From: Nymphaea colorata
Taxonomy: Eukaryota; Streptophyta; Magnoliopsida; Nymphaeales; Nymphaeaceae
NCBI RefSeq assembly: GCF_008831285.2
Contig: NC_045149.1
Location: 17,003,035-17,067,034 of the forward strand
Direction: 5' to 3'
DNA length: 64,000 nucleotides
Shown here: piece after piece, positions 24,291-35,766 of the stretch
Position numbering within the stretch: position 1 is the stretch's first letter
How the letters are laid out: every line of letters begins with the position of its first letter
The notes under the pieces: model-generated
What the model was told of the DNA's origin: nothing
Databases searched by the model: none
What the model saw: only the letters and a program-made list of their open reading frames with translations
Position numbers and translations under genes: made by a program

Positions 24291-26018
24291 GTTCTAAATG
24301 GGGAATGGACTTGGGACTTGGGTCCAGCCAGATGAGCAGTCCCATTGGATACTGCTGAGAACGTTTTTGGCAACTTTATTTTCATACCATACTTTTCTGT
24401 TCTTCCAAACCGATCAGAGAAGTCACCATTCTAAGAGTAGAAGCCCTAGATATCTTGGAGAAAATGAACCCTAGACCTCAAGAATGTTGGATTTCAAGCC
24501 ATCTTTTGGCAATGCTACAATCGCAATATACAAGAGTTAGTGCATGGACAGAGCTCATATTTAGCAGGAGATACTGTACCTGGAATTTGCCTGCCTGAAG
24601 TTTTCCATTTCAGTGAAAATCTGCAAAAATGTAAGCTGGTAGGCCATGGCAGCAATTTCTCTTGCAGTTGCTTTCATTGCTGATGGTGATATGTGGAAGC
24701 TCGAAAGCGCTATTACTTGCTTGACTCGTTAATTAGGAGCGGGTGTAAGAAGAGACGACTCATTAAAGAATGAAAGAGTCCGTCATATTTAGGTAGTCCA
24801 ATCTCTTCTTTTGCCTTTGTCATTTGCACTAATAATAATAAGAGATCAGAGTCATATAAGTGATTGTTTATCAGTCATCTCTGTCTTGTAGAAATCATAT
24901 GCTTTTTTGCTCACAAATATGTGAATTTCAATGACGAAACCAGCCATAAAAAAAGTGCAGTGCTTTAAGGAAACCTTGATGGTCCATCTAGGCTCCAACA
25001 GTGTGAAAGCGATTGCAGAAACGCAGCCTTAGGAGGTGTTGCACAACAGCAATGGAGGAGGTGTTGCACAACAGCAATGGAGGAGGTTAATATGATGAGT
25101 ATCTGCTCTGCAACAAAATGCAGAAAGTTTGAAGACTAAAATGAACTGAACAAATGCGAATGTGAAATGCCTTTTACGAGACTAAAATAAGTGCAGACCA
25201 AGCAGACATTAGTTGACAAAATAACAACTACAAATGTGGGACAAAGTAAGTTATCAGACTAGGTGATTACATAGCTCATGAATCACTTTACATTCGTTTC
25301 GATTTTATTGAATCTACATGTAAGGCTCGTTGCACCTTGGTCTTTCAAAGCAAAAGAATCTTATTATTTGTATGATGTAAACAAGATGGCCAAGCTAAAC
25401 ATTAGGTTATAGCATTAGTATGGTCGTATGGTCAAAACCTGCTAAGAACATCAAAAGAATAGCACAATTCTACAAAATTACGTTGCATCAAATTTGTAAT
25501 TGCCAAGAAAAAAGAGAGTTCGCATGCTCGCTCTAAGTGGTCTTCTCCTTTAAGGCAAGTGCGCGCGTGCACCCATGTCTACAAATTTTGAAATTTCAGC
25601 AAAACCTTGGTTGCCATCATAGATTCACGATAACCAATATCATAAATTAATCTTGCTTCGTTTCAGAAGGAATCTAGAGAGAGACAGAGAAAGAGAAAGA
25701 GTGTTGCCATTAGCATTTACATCTGCCATGTGAAAACAGGGTAAAATCTTACAGAACTAGAAAGTAAGAGAGACGACCAAAAAATGCTCTGGTAAGTTCG
25801 CCTCCGTTTCATAAAACACGGACTCATAGAACACAGCCGGTCCGGGTTGGCACTGAACTAGAACCTTCAGCTAGTAACTTCCGACCCACCTCAGGCTCCT
25901 TGTTATGTAGGTCAGACAGAGACAGAACATGGCAGTTGTAGTCGGACCCAACTGGAAGCTCGAGCCCACTGCTCGACTCCTGTGAGAACCCACCAGTGAG
26001 GTTCGAGCTCGATCCCAT

Positions 26019-27080
26019 TCACTCCCGAGACATCGTCACCCGGTAGACGATGAGGAAGCACGGGAGGAGGGCGCGGGGGTCGAAGACGACGAGCTCGCCG
26101 GATACGCCGGCGACGGAGTCGTATCCGACTGGGATGCCGAACACTGCTCCCTCCTCCCTCGGCACGGGAAGTGACGGCGACGTTGGCTTTCCCTTCTTCC
26201 CCACCACCGCCATCTTGGGCCGCTCCTCCTCCATGGACCGCCCGGCGATGACCCTGCACACCAGCATCGCCCTCCTCCCCGCCGCCCACCTCGCCCTCAT
26301 CTGGTGCGCCCTCCCGCTGCTTGGCGCCATCCTGATGGCCGTTCCCCTGAAACCCCGGTCCAGCAGTCCGCACGCCGCGCACCCTCCTCCGCAAGTCCGC
26401 CCGCGCGCGAGCCCGCACGCCAGCCTCGCCGAGTAGAACCGCAGCACCTCGTTGCCGTCCGCCACGCACCGAGCGCTCCCGCCAGCCCGTGACCGAACCC
26501 ACTCCCTGTACTCCTCGAACCTAGCCACCCTCTCAGGCGGGTTCGTCACCTTGAACGCCCGCTCGATGGCGCACCCTCCGCCGGCCCCGCCCCCGGCCGC
26601 CGGCCACCCCGTCTTGAATATGATCTCCACAATGTTTCTCGAGGAATGCCCCTCCGGCAGCTCGGTTAGCACTGGACCCCGCCCGCCCGGCAGCGCCCTG
26701 ATTCGAGCGAGCTTTTGGTACCCGCCATTCGTTGACAAGTCTCCATCATCCCCATCTTCCTCCCCTTCCCCTCCTCTGTTCTTCTTTGCCTTCTTTTTCT
26801 TCTTCTTGTTACTACCGAAGCTGGTATCGCTGCTGCCATCTTCGTGATAATGATGGTGCTGGTCATCATGGCGATGGTGAGGGTGGTGGAGGTGGTGATG
26901 GGGGATGGCCGAGGGGTTAACGAGGACGACGTCCTTGAGATTTCGCACGCTCTTGGAGCACCCGGAGTTCGGCAAGTTCGAGGGCTTCAGGGGCTTCAGA
27001 GGAGGAGGATGGCAGACGTCTGAGACGGCTTGGGACTTGCACTGCAGCGATCTGAGAAGGGAGTCCCAGGCGCCCGCCAT
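26019..27080 (-). CDS. Plant-specific protein with PARP-like C-terminal fold (At5g54630/At1g75710-like)
   Basis: This is an intronless gene of 353 aa. It matches, from memory, a plant family often described as C2H2 zinc-finger-related with an ADP-ribosylation-type fold at the C-terminus; function unknown. Matching blocks are the N-terminal LLRSLQCKS, then SVRNLKDVV, LTELPEGHSSRNIVEIIFKT (about 138-157), VARFEEYREWVR, RCVADGNEVLRF, ACGL, SSGRAHQM, MLVCRVIAGR and DPRALLPCFLIVYR at the end. The C2H2 finger that many members carry just before the SSR-IVEI block is absent here. Instead there is a His-rich tract (about 61-79) and a Lys-rich tract (about 92-101), the latter a possible nuclear or nucleolar signal. 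The start at 27080 (MAGAW) aligns with family starts; an in-frame ATG at 27206 is less likely. GC content is high throughout. Confidence 0.85.
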   Translation of the reverse strand: MAGAWDSLLRSLQCKSQAVSDVCHPPPLKPLKPSNLPNSGCSKSVRNLKDVVLVNPSAIPHHHLHHPHHRHDDQHHHYHEDGSSDTSFGSNKKKKKKAKKNRGGEGEEDGDDGDLSTNGGYQKLARIRALPGGRGPVLTELPEGHSSRNIVEIIFKTGWPAAGGGAGGGCAIERAFKVTNPPERVARFEEYREWVRSRAGGSARCVADGNEVLRFYSARLACGLARGRTCGGGCAACGLLDRGFRGTAIRMAPSSGRAHQMRARWAAGRRAMLVCRVIAGRSMEEERPKMAVVGKKGKPTSPSLPVPREEGAVFGIPVGYDSVAGVSGELVVFDPRALLPCFLIVYRVTMSRE

Positions 27081-27278
27081 TAACGACCATAATAACGGCG
27101 ATCCAGAATGGGGATGCTTCGCTTCTACGTCGTCTTTTTTGGCGTAAAATATGAGAGAACGCGGAGATGATGCACAGTCTTTCACCAGCTCTTCGCAGTC
27201 ATACAAATTCTGCTCACGATAAAAATTTGTGATTATGGCGCCATCTTAATTTTCAGCAATGCTGATGACATTATGAAC

Positions 27279-27281
<3 letters not shown>

Positions 27282-27327
<46 letters not shown>

Positions 27328-27350
27328 ATATATATATATATATATATATA
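27282..27350. repeat. (CT)n-(TA)n compound microsatellite
   Basis: About 42 bp of CT repeat is followed by about 26 bp of TA repeat, roughly 200 bp upstream of the start of the 353 aa gene. It could lie in its promoter or 5' leader. Confidence 0.95.
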
Positions 27351-29115
27351 AAATCAGTGTAACCTTTGGCTTTAAGAACCGACAGCAATGATTTCGCGTA
27401 TGAATTGTTCTTGGAAACCGTCCTACTGAAACTGGTCATGATGGTTTTGGAAGTGGCCCTTTGAATCTTGGATTGGAAACGGGGAAGTTTTTTTTTAAAA
27501 GATGAGAAAGTTTATGCAACGTGGTACTCCGTTTGAATGTTGTTTTTATTAGCATTAATCTGTCGAGTCACTGTCTTCTTTTCCTAACATTATGTGGATT
27601 CTTTTCTTATTTTATAGGAAACAATGTTGAGTTTGATCGACTTTATTCGTCAAAAAAAATTCTATACTTTGTAAGTCTTTTTGAGTTTAAATGCGAATCC
27701 TCAGAGAATGACTGCAGAAAGATTACTAGAAAGCGGGTTTTTTTTGTTTCAAATAAAACTTTGGAAAACGGAAAGAAGAAGAAAAACATTTCGGCTTTCT
27801 TAGAAAGGCAATACAATCGGTATTTCTGTAAAAAGCACAGCGAATTGCAATCTGTGTTCGATTAATTGCTTTTTCGGAGAAGAATACTAAAAAGCATCCA
27901 ACTTTATTGAATCTTGAGTTTGAACCCTGTTTATTCTCGATAGCATAGCAGGAACATTGGCAGAACAATCTTTACATAATGTGGAAAAAGGAAAAAGGAA
28001 GCTTGAAATATTTAGGCTAAAGTTTATTATGTGAAAAATTACATTACTTTTGACAGCGAAACACACTAATAAGCACCATACTTTATAGAAACTTGAGTTA
28101 ACCCACTTGAGTTCTTGGACCCAGATCAGATCCCCGCTATAGGGCTGCTAAACGAGCCGAGCTGACCTGATCGCAGCTTGTTTCTTAAGAAGAATGGAAA
28201 GTGTTTATGAACGTCTCATGAATCATGATGAACATGATCACTAACAAGCAAATCCCAACTGCAAATTTCACAAGCTGATCAGACTAGGGAGAGTTGTCAT
28301 GCACATTGCTTTTCCAAGAAGAAGAATAATTTGATTGCAAGCTACTAATACTAATAAATCTAATCAAGAATAGTTGCATGCATAAATGTAACGTACACCA
28401 CAATTATGTAAAGCACATATGTTTTCTCACATGCATAACAGCATAAGCTGTAAGATATAAGCATAAATAGGCGTCTATTTTATAGGTTATAACCTATCTA
28501 ATCATATATGTGCATGAAGATATCTAACCACGTCTAGATCCTTCATGAACTCCCTGTACAGCAAATATTTAGTTAATAATACCTGTCCTGATCCATGTAG
28601 TAAATCTCTCTCAGATCAGATGGCCGCAGCATAAATATATATGCAGTAATCTCTCTAGTTTGGTCAATATGGCAAGTGCAATGGGGCACTCGCCAGTTAA
28701 ATTAACCAGATCTCGTTGTTCTTAGGAAGAGTATTCTATTCCACTCCCAGTATTTTAACCGCATAGAATCTCGAGCAGGTAGGGACGAGGAGCCATGAGA
28801 ACGTGGGAGGAGGAGAAGGAAGGAAGAATAGAAGAAGAATGGAAAGTGTCACTGAAATTTTTATCATGGGCGGACTCAATAAAATACCCATAAGAACGAT
28901 AAAAGCGTCAGCTGGGAAATGGCAAAACAGAGTCTCACAGTGAATTTTATAATGCTTGGCAATGAGGAACAGATGCAATAAAAAATTGGCGCAGAGAATG
29001 AGCTATGAAATTAAAGCATGGTTTTGGAATTTAATTGCATCACATCTACCCATGTGGTCACCAGCCTTTGCGTTCACGCTGTAAGAATCTTGTCACTTGA
29101 GCCCCGGAGTGAGCG

Positions 29116-29119
<4 letters not shown>

Positions 29120-29191
<72 letters not shown>
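29120..29191. repeat. (TA)n-(GA)n compound microsatellite
   Basis: About 39 bp of TA runs directly into about 33 bp of GA. Non-coding. Confidence 0.95.
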
Positions 29192-29198
<7 letters not shown>

Positions 29199-30949
29199 GC
29201 CCAAAAATGCCACCTTTTTCATTAATGGGACTGTGCACGCGCTTCCTAGCGTGCTAGAAGGGTAGTGCCTGCCATGGATGCAACAAAGGAGCAGACTTTT
29301 AATGACTGGAGCTGTGGAGTGGGGGAGGTGGGGAGTCATGGTCCACTAGTGAGACAAAAGTTCATTGGGCCACTCTTGGTTTAAATGGGCTCATTAACTC
29401 AGCCTCTTAGGGTTGAGGTGGCCTTCTGCAAGTTGGGTTTTCAAAAGCAGCCAGGCTCTGAACTTTTCTTCCCTCCTCCATTTCAATTTCAGCAGGAGCC
29501 TTCACTCATGGGATTGCATAAACTAATCTGTCAACAACAGCAGCTACTGTTGAACTCTTGACTTCTTTCAACTTGAAGTCTTGAGCAGAGAAGCTTTTTA
29601 ATCAGTCAGCTTGTTTCTAGATGATTAAATTCGGTTCTCAGTCAGAATCTTCCCTTTTAGAAAAGAAAACGATGCAAAACTTGTCTCGGTTAACAAGAAA
29701 ATGGGAAAAATTATTATCCTTTTCCGCTTTGAAATTGAAATTCTTTCCAAAAAGCAGCGCGGCCACGGCTCGATCATTATTAACATTCCTTTTTCCTGTA
29801 TTTTCACTTCATCTTTTCCTTGCCCTCCTGCTTCGTTCCCTCTAAAGAAGCTTCCTTCTCGACGCACATCCAGGCAGTCCCGTGCTGTTTAAGTTCATGC
29901 ATCGGCTGCTGCATCCACCGCCTTTAACTCCGGTCACCATGAATGACTCCCAGAATATTCTGCCAACCCGGCGTCATAAAAAGCTTCTGAACTGCTCCCA
30001 ATTTTTAAAACCCAGAAAGAAGAATCGTGCATGAACTTGATGAATGATGTGGCTGGGGAGAAACCTCCATTATCAACTGTCCTGACACCAGTGGCCAGCC
30101 TAACCTACCCCCAGCTGACACCGGTGACCAGTCCAAGAACACCAACCGGAATAGTCTCATCTCATGTTTTCCTGACTCCCACCCCGGTTCGAGCCTCAGC
30201 AGAGTCAGACTCGTCGTCGGAAGTAGGCTCAGGATGGTCTTTACACCGAGCCCATGTGGTCACGAGCAATTAAGTCAGTGGCGAGGGAACCGATCATGAA
30301 ATTCTGGCTTGGATGAAGACATATTACGGCTTGTTGCGAATTCCCATGCTGGAGTTATGGACTTGGAACGTAGAAGGCCCGCGGAGTCATGAAGTTGATG
30401 CAGAGGAGACATGACAGGGAGAAGGTGAAGGGCGGGCAGGCTGGCCTTGTTGGGACTGCAGACAAAGTATTAATTTGTTAACTTTGCACTTGACTTTGAT
30501 AGTTTCCTCATTTTCTTTCAATACAATTCCCGATGCGGTTTGGTTTCTTCCCTTAGTTTTTCTTTTCTTCCAGCAGTCAAAGAGAACATGGATATGAGTC
30601 CTCTGATACGTACTTAAGCAGTTCAGAGTGAGTGACCTGAATAAGTAAAAAAAAATATATGAGGACTCACTGAGCATCCTCCCAAGGAGAGAAGGAAATT
30701 TTAGCTTAGCCATGAAATTTTGACTTTTTGAGTAGTTGGAAATGGAAAATAGTAACGCAACTTTATGTATCAAGTCAAAAGATCAGGGCATATACATCAA
30801 ACAATATTGTTATTCTTACTATAAAAAAGATCGACAGCTTCGGGTCACAAGTCGATCACCTACTTATTAGTCACTCAGCCTGGTGTATGAGCCGAGTTTC
30901 ATCATTGGGTGCACACTTGTAACGACTTAACCCATTTTTTCATTGGACT

Positions 30950-31380
30950 CAAGCTTCTGGTTCAACCGATCCCAACTCGACCCTTATCAGCTTCAATTCC
31001 AAAACAAAAAAGGTTAGAAATTAAGACAATTGAGCGTTTGACAACTGACTTTATAAGCCTCCCACGATCTCTTATAATTTTAAATGTGAGATTAAACTTT
31101 TTGTGTGTTATAATCTATCCTCCTTAAGACACACAAGTCTATGTGTGAGACTACAAGTCCAAGTATTGAATCATGTTCTGTAACAATCTACCTTCTTTTC
31201 AATCAAACTAGGGCTCTTGATTTGACGAATCTCAAACTATTCCTTAATAGCTTCAGTTTCAGCCCAAAAAAGATTAGAAACCAAGATAACTGGTCACTTA
31301 ACAACATACTTTTGATATCCCCCAAGGATTCCTGATAATTTTAGTTATAAAATTAATTTTTTTAGGTATTACAATCTACC
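30950..31380 (+). repeat. Diverged tandem duplication, two units of about 170-180 bp
   Basis: Unit 1 (about 30950-31120) and unit 2 (about 31200-31380) share ordered blocks: AGCTTCA, AAAAAAGGTTAGAAA or AAAAAAGATTAGAAA, AAGACAATTG or AAGATAACTG, CTTATAATTTTA or CTGATAATTTTA, and an ACAATCTACC-type end. Sequence identity is moderate, so the duplication is old. No coding potential is seen. Confidence 0.5.
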
Positions 31381-32002
31381 ATAACTTTTGAGATATTACA
31401 ACACTAAACCAAACTTAAGCTTAAAAAAACGGTTGGTAGGTCAGGCTTAACTAGGCACGACCCATCAACTTGGTTCAAATTTACCATGTTCTAGTTAACA
31501 ATTTCAACCAGGTTGAAGTAAATTTGGACTTCAATCTTGGCGAAGAGAGCAGTGCACCTCTCGGCCCATGGGAACACATTAAGCGTCGGCATACACGATG
31601 AACCAATAGCGACAAATACCGCACCAAGCCACTAGGTCAGGGAAAAAAAGGGATACTTAAATTGCATTGTCTACATGCTTTTTACGTAATCTAATCCTAC
31701 ACATAAATCTAATCTTACACATATAATGTCAAAAATAATTTGGTGGAAAATATATGTTATGTAAATGATTTTTTTATTTAAATTAATGTGTTTTTAATAA
31801 TAAAAAAATCAACAGCTCCAATAACTCGAAAATTTATTAAGAGAAAAAGCAATATTTTTCACAACATAACTTGAACTGAACTAAAGCATGCTTTATCTTA
31901 TATCAACATTTATAACAATACCACGCTGTTCATATTATGTAGAAGGATTTTAGAGAAATAGTATGAAGGATCTAGATTTTCTCCGACTAATCTGTGTGTA
32001 TG

Positions 32003-32003
<1 letters not shown>

Positions 32004-32048
<45 letters not shown>

Positions 32049-32049
32049 G
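32004..32049. repeat. (CT)n-(TA)n compound microsatellite
   Basis: A CT run of about 20 bp continues into a TA run of about 26 bp. A shorter (TA)n lies near 32107-32122. Confidence 0.9.
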
Positions 32050-33739
32050 GAGACGTCTTGTTCCACAATTTTGATATACATTTCCATTTTATCGGCTCTC
32101 TCTCTATTTATATATATATATATGAGGGTTCATTTATGATGGAGTCGAGTCTCAGAAAACCGGTTTCACTGTCTCTTCCTGCCGCCTGATCCACAATACC
32201 AGATCTTGTCTCCAGTCCTTAAATTTTCGATTGGGAACAATTTAAGATTCAGTACCAAAATATAAATAGGGCTATGAGTATTGAATTCCAAAATCCGAAT
32301 CTTAAGAAGGTAGGTGGGAGCATCATTTTCTCTCTCTAGAGATTTAAGTGTCCATGAGGGCAAATTGTCTGCGTTTTCCAGTGCCCAGTCTGTTCTTTAG
32401 GCTCCACCTTCATCCTCGAGCTCACAGGCAGCTGGGCTTGTCCTCTTCCCTGCTCTACTGTTATTGCTCACTGCGGAGAGCGGTTAATAGGCACAGCCAT
32501 TGGCACGCTTCATCCTTTTAAATGTGTTTGTTACAATCATTTAGTGACCAACCCATATCAGTTGTTATTTATTGCATCGACTTGTTATATTCAGCATCAT
32601 GGATTGGATTCCAATTGGTTCCAGTCTTTGCCATATCCCATTCATCAGATGTTCACATATTTAAATTCCAAAACGACTCGAACGTGAATGAGAGAAGTTA
32701 ATACCATGTCTAACTTTGGTCTTAAATTCACCATATATAATATAAGAGTCCACGTTATTTAAATACACAACTGAATCTAGACTACATTGTGGTGTGTTTG
32801 AGAACCAACTTTCAAAATGTATGATTAGTGGATATATGATACTTATTTAAAATGAATTTGAATTTAAAACTGAACCCAAATCTGACTTTTTTTTTTTTAA
32901 TTTAAACCAAAATTCAGATCCAAATCCAATCAGATGTCTTTTTTAAAATACAGTTCCAATTCAATTTCTCAATCAGACGTGTGCCGATTTCGGTCACGTT
33001 GTCACTGTGATATCATCCAATGTTTCATCAAAATAATAACTACAATATTTTTTAATTTTAAAATATATTGGGCATTCATGAGCAAGCATTTGTAAAGGTA
33101 ACCGAAATTGAAATTGATAGTTACAACATTAATGGGGTTTTACAGATCTGGTCCTAATAAAACCCTGTCGTGGGACCGTGAAGGACAAGTGATATTATTT
33201 GTGATTAATTAGATGATAGAGACTTCAGCTTACTTGGGGGTTAGGGGGCGGGGCGACCACAACCATTCAAAAAAGAGCCGAAGTTTTTTTTGTTTCGTTG
33301 ACTCAGGATCTTAATCGGTCAGTCATTCTTGATTTGGTTCATCCCAAGCTTGAACCGGTGTTCTTTTACTTGGCTCATCTGAAATTGTTTTTTTTGTTAT
33401 ATTTTAATTTTATTTTTTTTGTAATTCTACTTATTTATTTTTATGTTTGTATTATCAGTTTTTCACTTATTATATTTTTTCATTTATTTTTAGATTTTTG
33501 GTTTTATTTAAAATTTTCACTATATTTTTTTTTGTTTTTTTCTAATTAGCCTGATTACACCTGAAAAAAATCTCAAGAGCCTTTTTTTCGTTTTTTTTCA
33601 TGATTGTAGGGTTTAAGACTTTAAGACTGCTTGAAAATAAGCATAACTATCGGGCTGATCAATAGCATCACAAGGAACGATTGTGTTTTGACTTTTTTTG
33701 GTATAGTTAGTGCTAATAGCATACAATTATGATTATTAT

Positions 33740-33850
33740 GATTTTTTTGGCGTTCAAATTTTTAATTTACATATTGAAGCTTTGAATAATTTGTTCATTT
33801 TTATATATTGATGCTCCTTAAAAAATTAAAATTCTTTAAAGTTCACAATT
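33740..33850 (-). repeat. Diverged family A-like repeat, inverted
   Basis: The minus strand carries TTTTTTAAGGAGCATCAATA followed by a run resembling the block at 23780-23815. It is very AT-rich, so only the shared GGAGCAT core makes the match convincing. Confidence 0.4.
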
Positions 33851-35608
33851 TTTGGTTCTCAGGCGCATTTTGGTATGGTCTCGCAAATAAAGATAAAGCT
33901 GGAGACTCTTTGGGTAATATTAAAACTACCTGATGTATTTCTCATCCATTACTTATTTAGAGAAAATTCAGCTTTCACCGCCTCTTATTTCCCGCCCAAA
34001 CCTAGCTCCTCGCAACGGCTTTCTTTCCTCCGTCCTTCCTTTCCCGCCACTTGCCCTAGCACGGTGTCCAAGGAAGCGATCCGTGTTGTTAGGTTTCAGA
34101 TCTCATGACTTCCGAGTTTCGATCGACATCGATCCTCCAAAGAGAGCCTCGACAGCCTTCCTTCTTGCTTCGATCTGTTGGAAACCCTGGAATCCGTTCT
34201 CCACACGACGACACTACCACCGCGAGGTCGGCCTTCTTTTTCCTCCATCTCCATCTCCAAATCCCTGCCTGCGAGGACACTAGACTGCCGATGCTCGTCT
34301 TCGGCACCAGGGAGAGGGAGGCTTTGATAGGGAAGGCGGATCGGGGAGCAAGAGGAGGAACCGGAGGTCCGATGGAGCAAGTTGATATGTGGGTGCAGTG
34401 GGTGGGCATTCATGCATCCGATGGGCGATGGAGAGAAGCCATCACTTTCCAAGAAGGGGAGACGGAGATTTCTTGTGGGGAGCGAATTAATTTAGTCACA
34501 GGAAATCTTGGACGAGAGAGTGTGATCCCGAGTTCGTTCCCTCACTCTTTCTCTCTATCCATTTGGTAGCTCGATGTACGGGTGTAGCCAATTAATGTGC
34601 ATTTGGGAAGGAGCCACCGAAGCATGCAATATTGGGTAGTTGGTTTGAATTCCTTCTCCATATGGTGCAAAACATCACGTTGTAACCACATTTTTTGTTA
34701 TAATCGAACATTTGAAGGTAAGTATCACAAAAGCCAACTGGTTATGTGCTCTTGTAAGTGAAATTGGTGAGCCAGATCACTAGAAAAACTCCTTTTTTGG
34801 CATTCCTCGTTTTCTCAAATGTTTAATCATGCAATAAAGGGAAGCTTCTACATACAGATTTGATGACCCCTGACCTGCTGATTGGTCTCACGACGTACAA
34901 CAGTCACAAGACGACAAATCAGATAGGAAGGCGCACTTGGGTGGAAAACACATATGACATGAACCCAGAGATGCATCTTTCGATGGCAGCAAACCTTTTT
35001 CCGATGCATGTGCTTGGGAGGATGGATTTGAACAGGCAGATATTATTTCTCATTACTGGTTAAATTAGGCAACTATTCCAAGCTCTCCTTTTTCTCTAGC
35101 ATGTATTAGATTTTAATGCTTGTTACTTATTTTCATCTGTCATCACTGTTTCACTTTCACATTTTCAATGGCCACACTGAATGTTTCTTGGTTTTTTGTT
35201 ACATGCTTCCTTTTCATAAATATCGGATAGAATTTTGTTTCTTTTTGCCTTTTGCCACACGCGCCCACCATGCGCGCTTCCGTCTTTTTGGTCAAATGAC
35301 ACCATAAACTGTTCATAGTGCATTAAACCATGTTCTGGGTTTGATCTTTTCTTTTGGTATCACTGTCATTTCTGTACACGCACTGGAGATCATGTATTTG
35401 TTCTTGTGATCTTGTGCCAAGTGCCCTTTCTTCCTAATGGTCTTCAAGATTTGGATCGGTTTCTTGTCTCTTGTTCTTGGGCAGTAAAGACCACTAGTAC
35501 GTTCGTTTTGTATGTACTTTTCATCAATGTAAGCTTACAATGGCAGGACATATAATTAGCTTGGGGAAAAATAACAAAACCTTAGAAGACAAATTTCTAA
35601 CGTGACAC

Positions 35609-35766
35609 ACAGTGGCGGTGCCAGAAAAATTTTCTGGAGGACCATTCATTTACAGATTTCCGTATCCAAAGGGGCAGTCCTATATATAACAAGGCAAATA
35701 TTTGAAGATGTTACTATGAACATAAAGAAATATTGAGGGGCTGGTGTAGGCAGTTGCCCACGCCAA
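35609..35766 (+). repeat. Weak third copy of the GGCGG-GCC / TTGCCCAC repeat
   Basis: It begins ACAGTGGCGGTGCCAGAAAA and ends GTAGGCAGTTGCCCACGCC, matching the two ends of the repeat type at 20993-21040 but with a longer, unrelated-looking middle. Confidence 0.4.

Larger units (their letters stand above)
22554..26018. other. Repeat-rich intergenic region without a recognised gene
   Basis: About 3.5 kb with no exon I can assign. It contains a diverged family A relative (23721-23820), a MITE-like fragment (23835-23930), a second copy of the GGGCAAATGCCC-type repeat (24234-24290) and a 25 bp unit repeated twice at about 25031-25085. The last few hundred bases should include the 3' end of the minus-strand gene that begins at 27080. 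Confidence 0.45.

Noticed and set aside
25912-26502. Arg/Gly-rich 196-codon minus-strand frame
   Set aside because: It overlaps the 353 aa gene in another frame, is driven by GC-rich codons and shows no family motif. The other frame matches a known plant family along its length.
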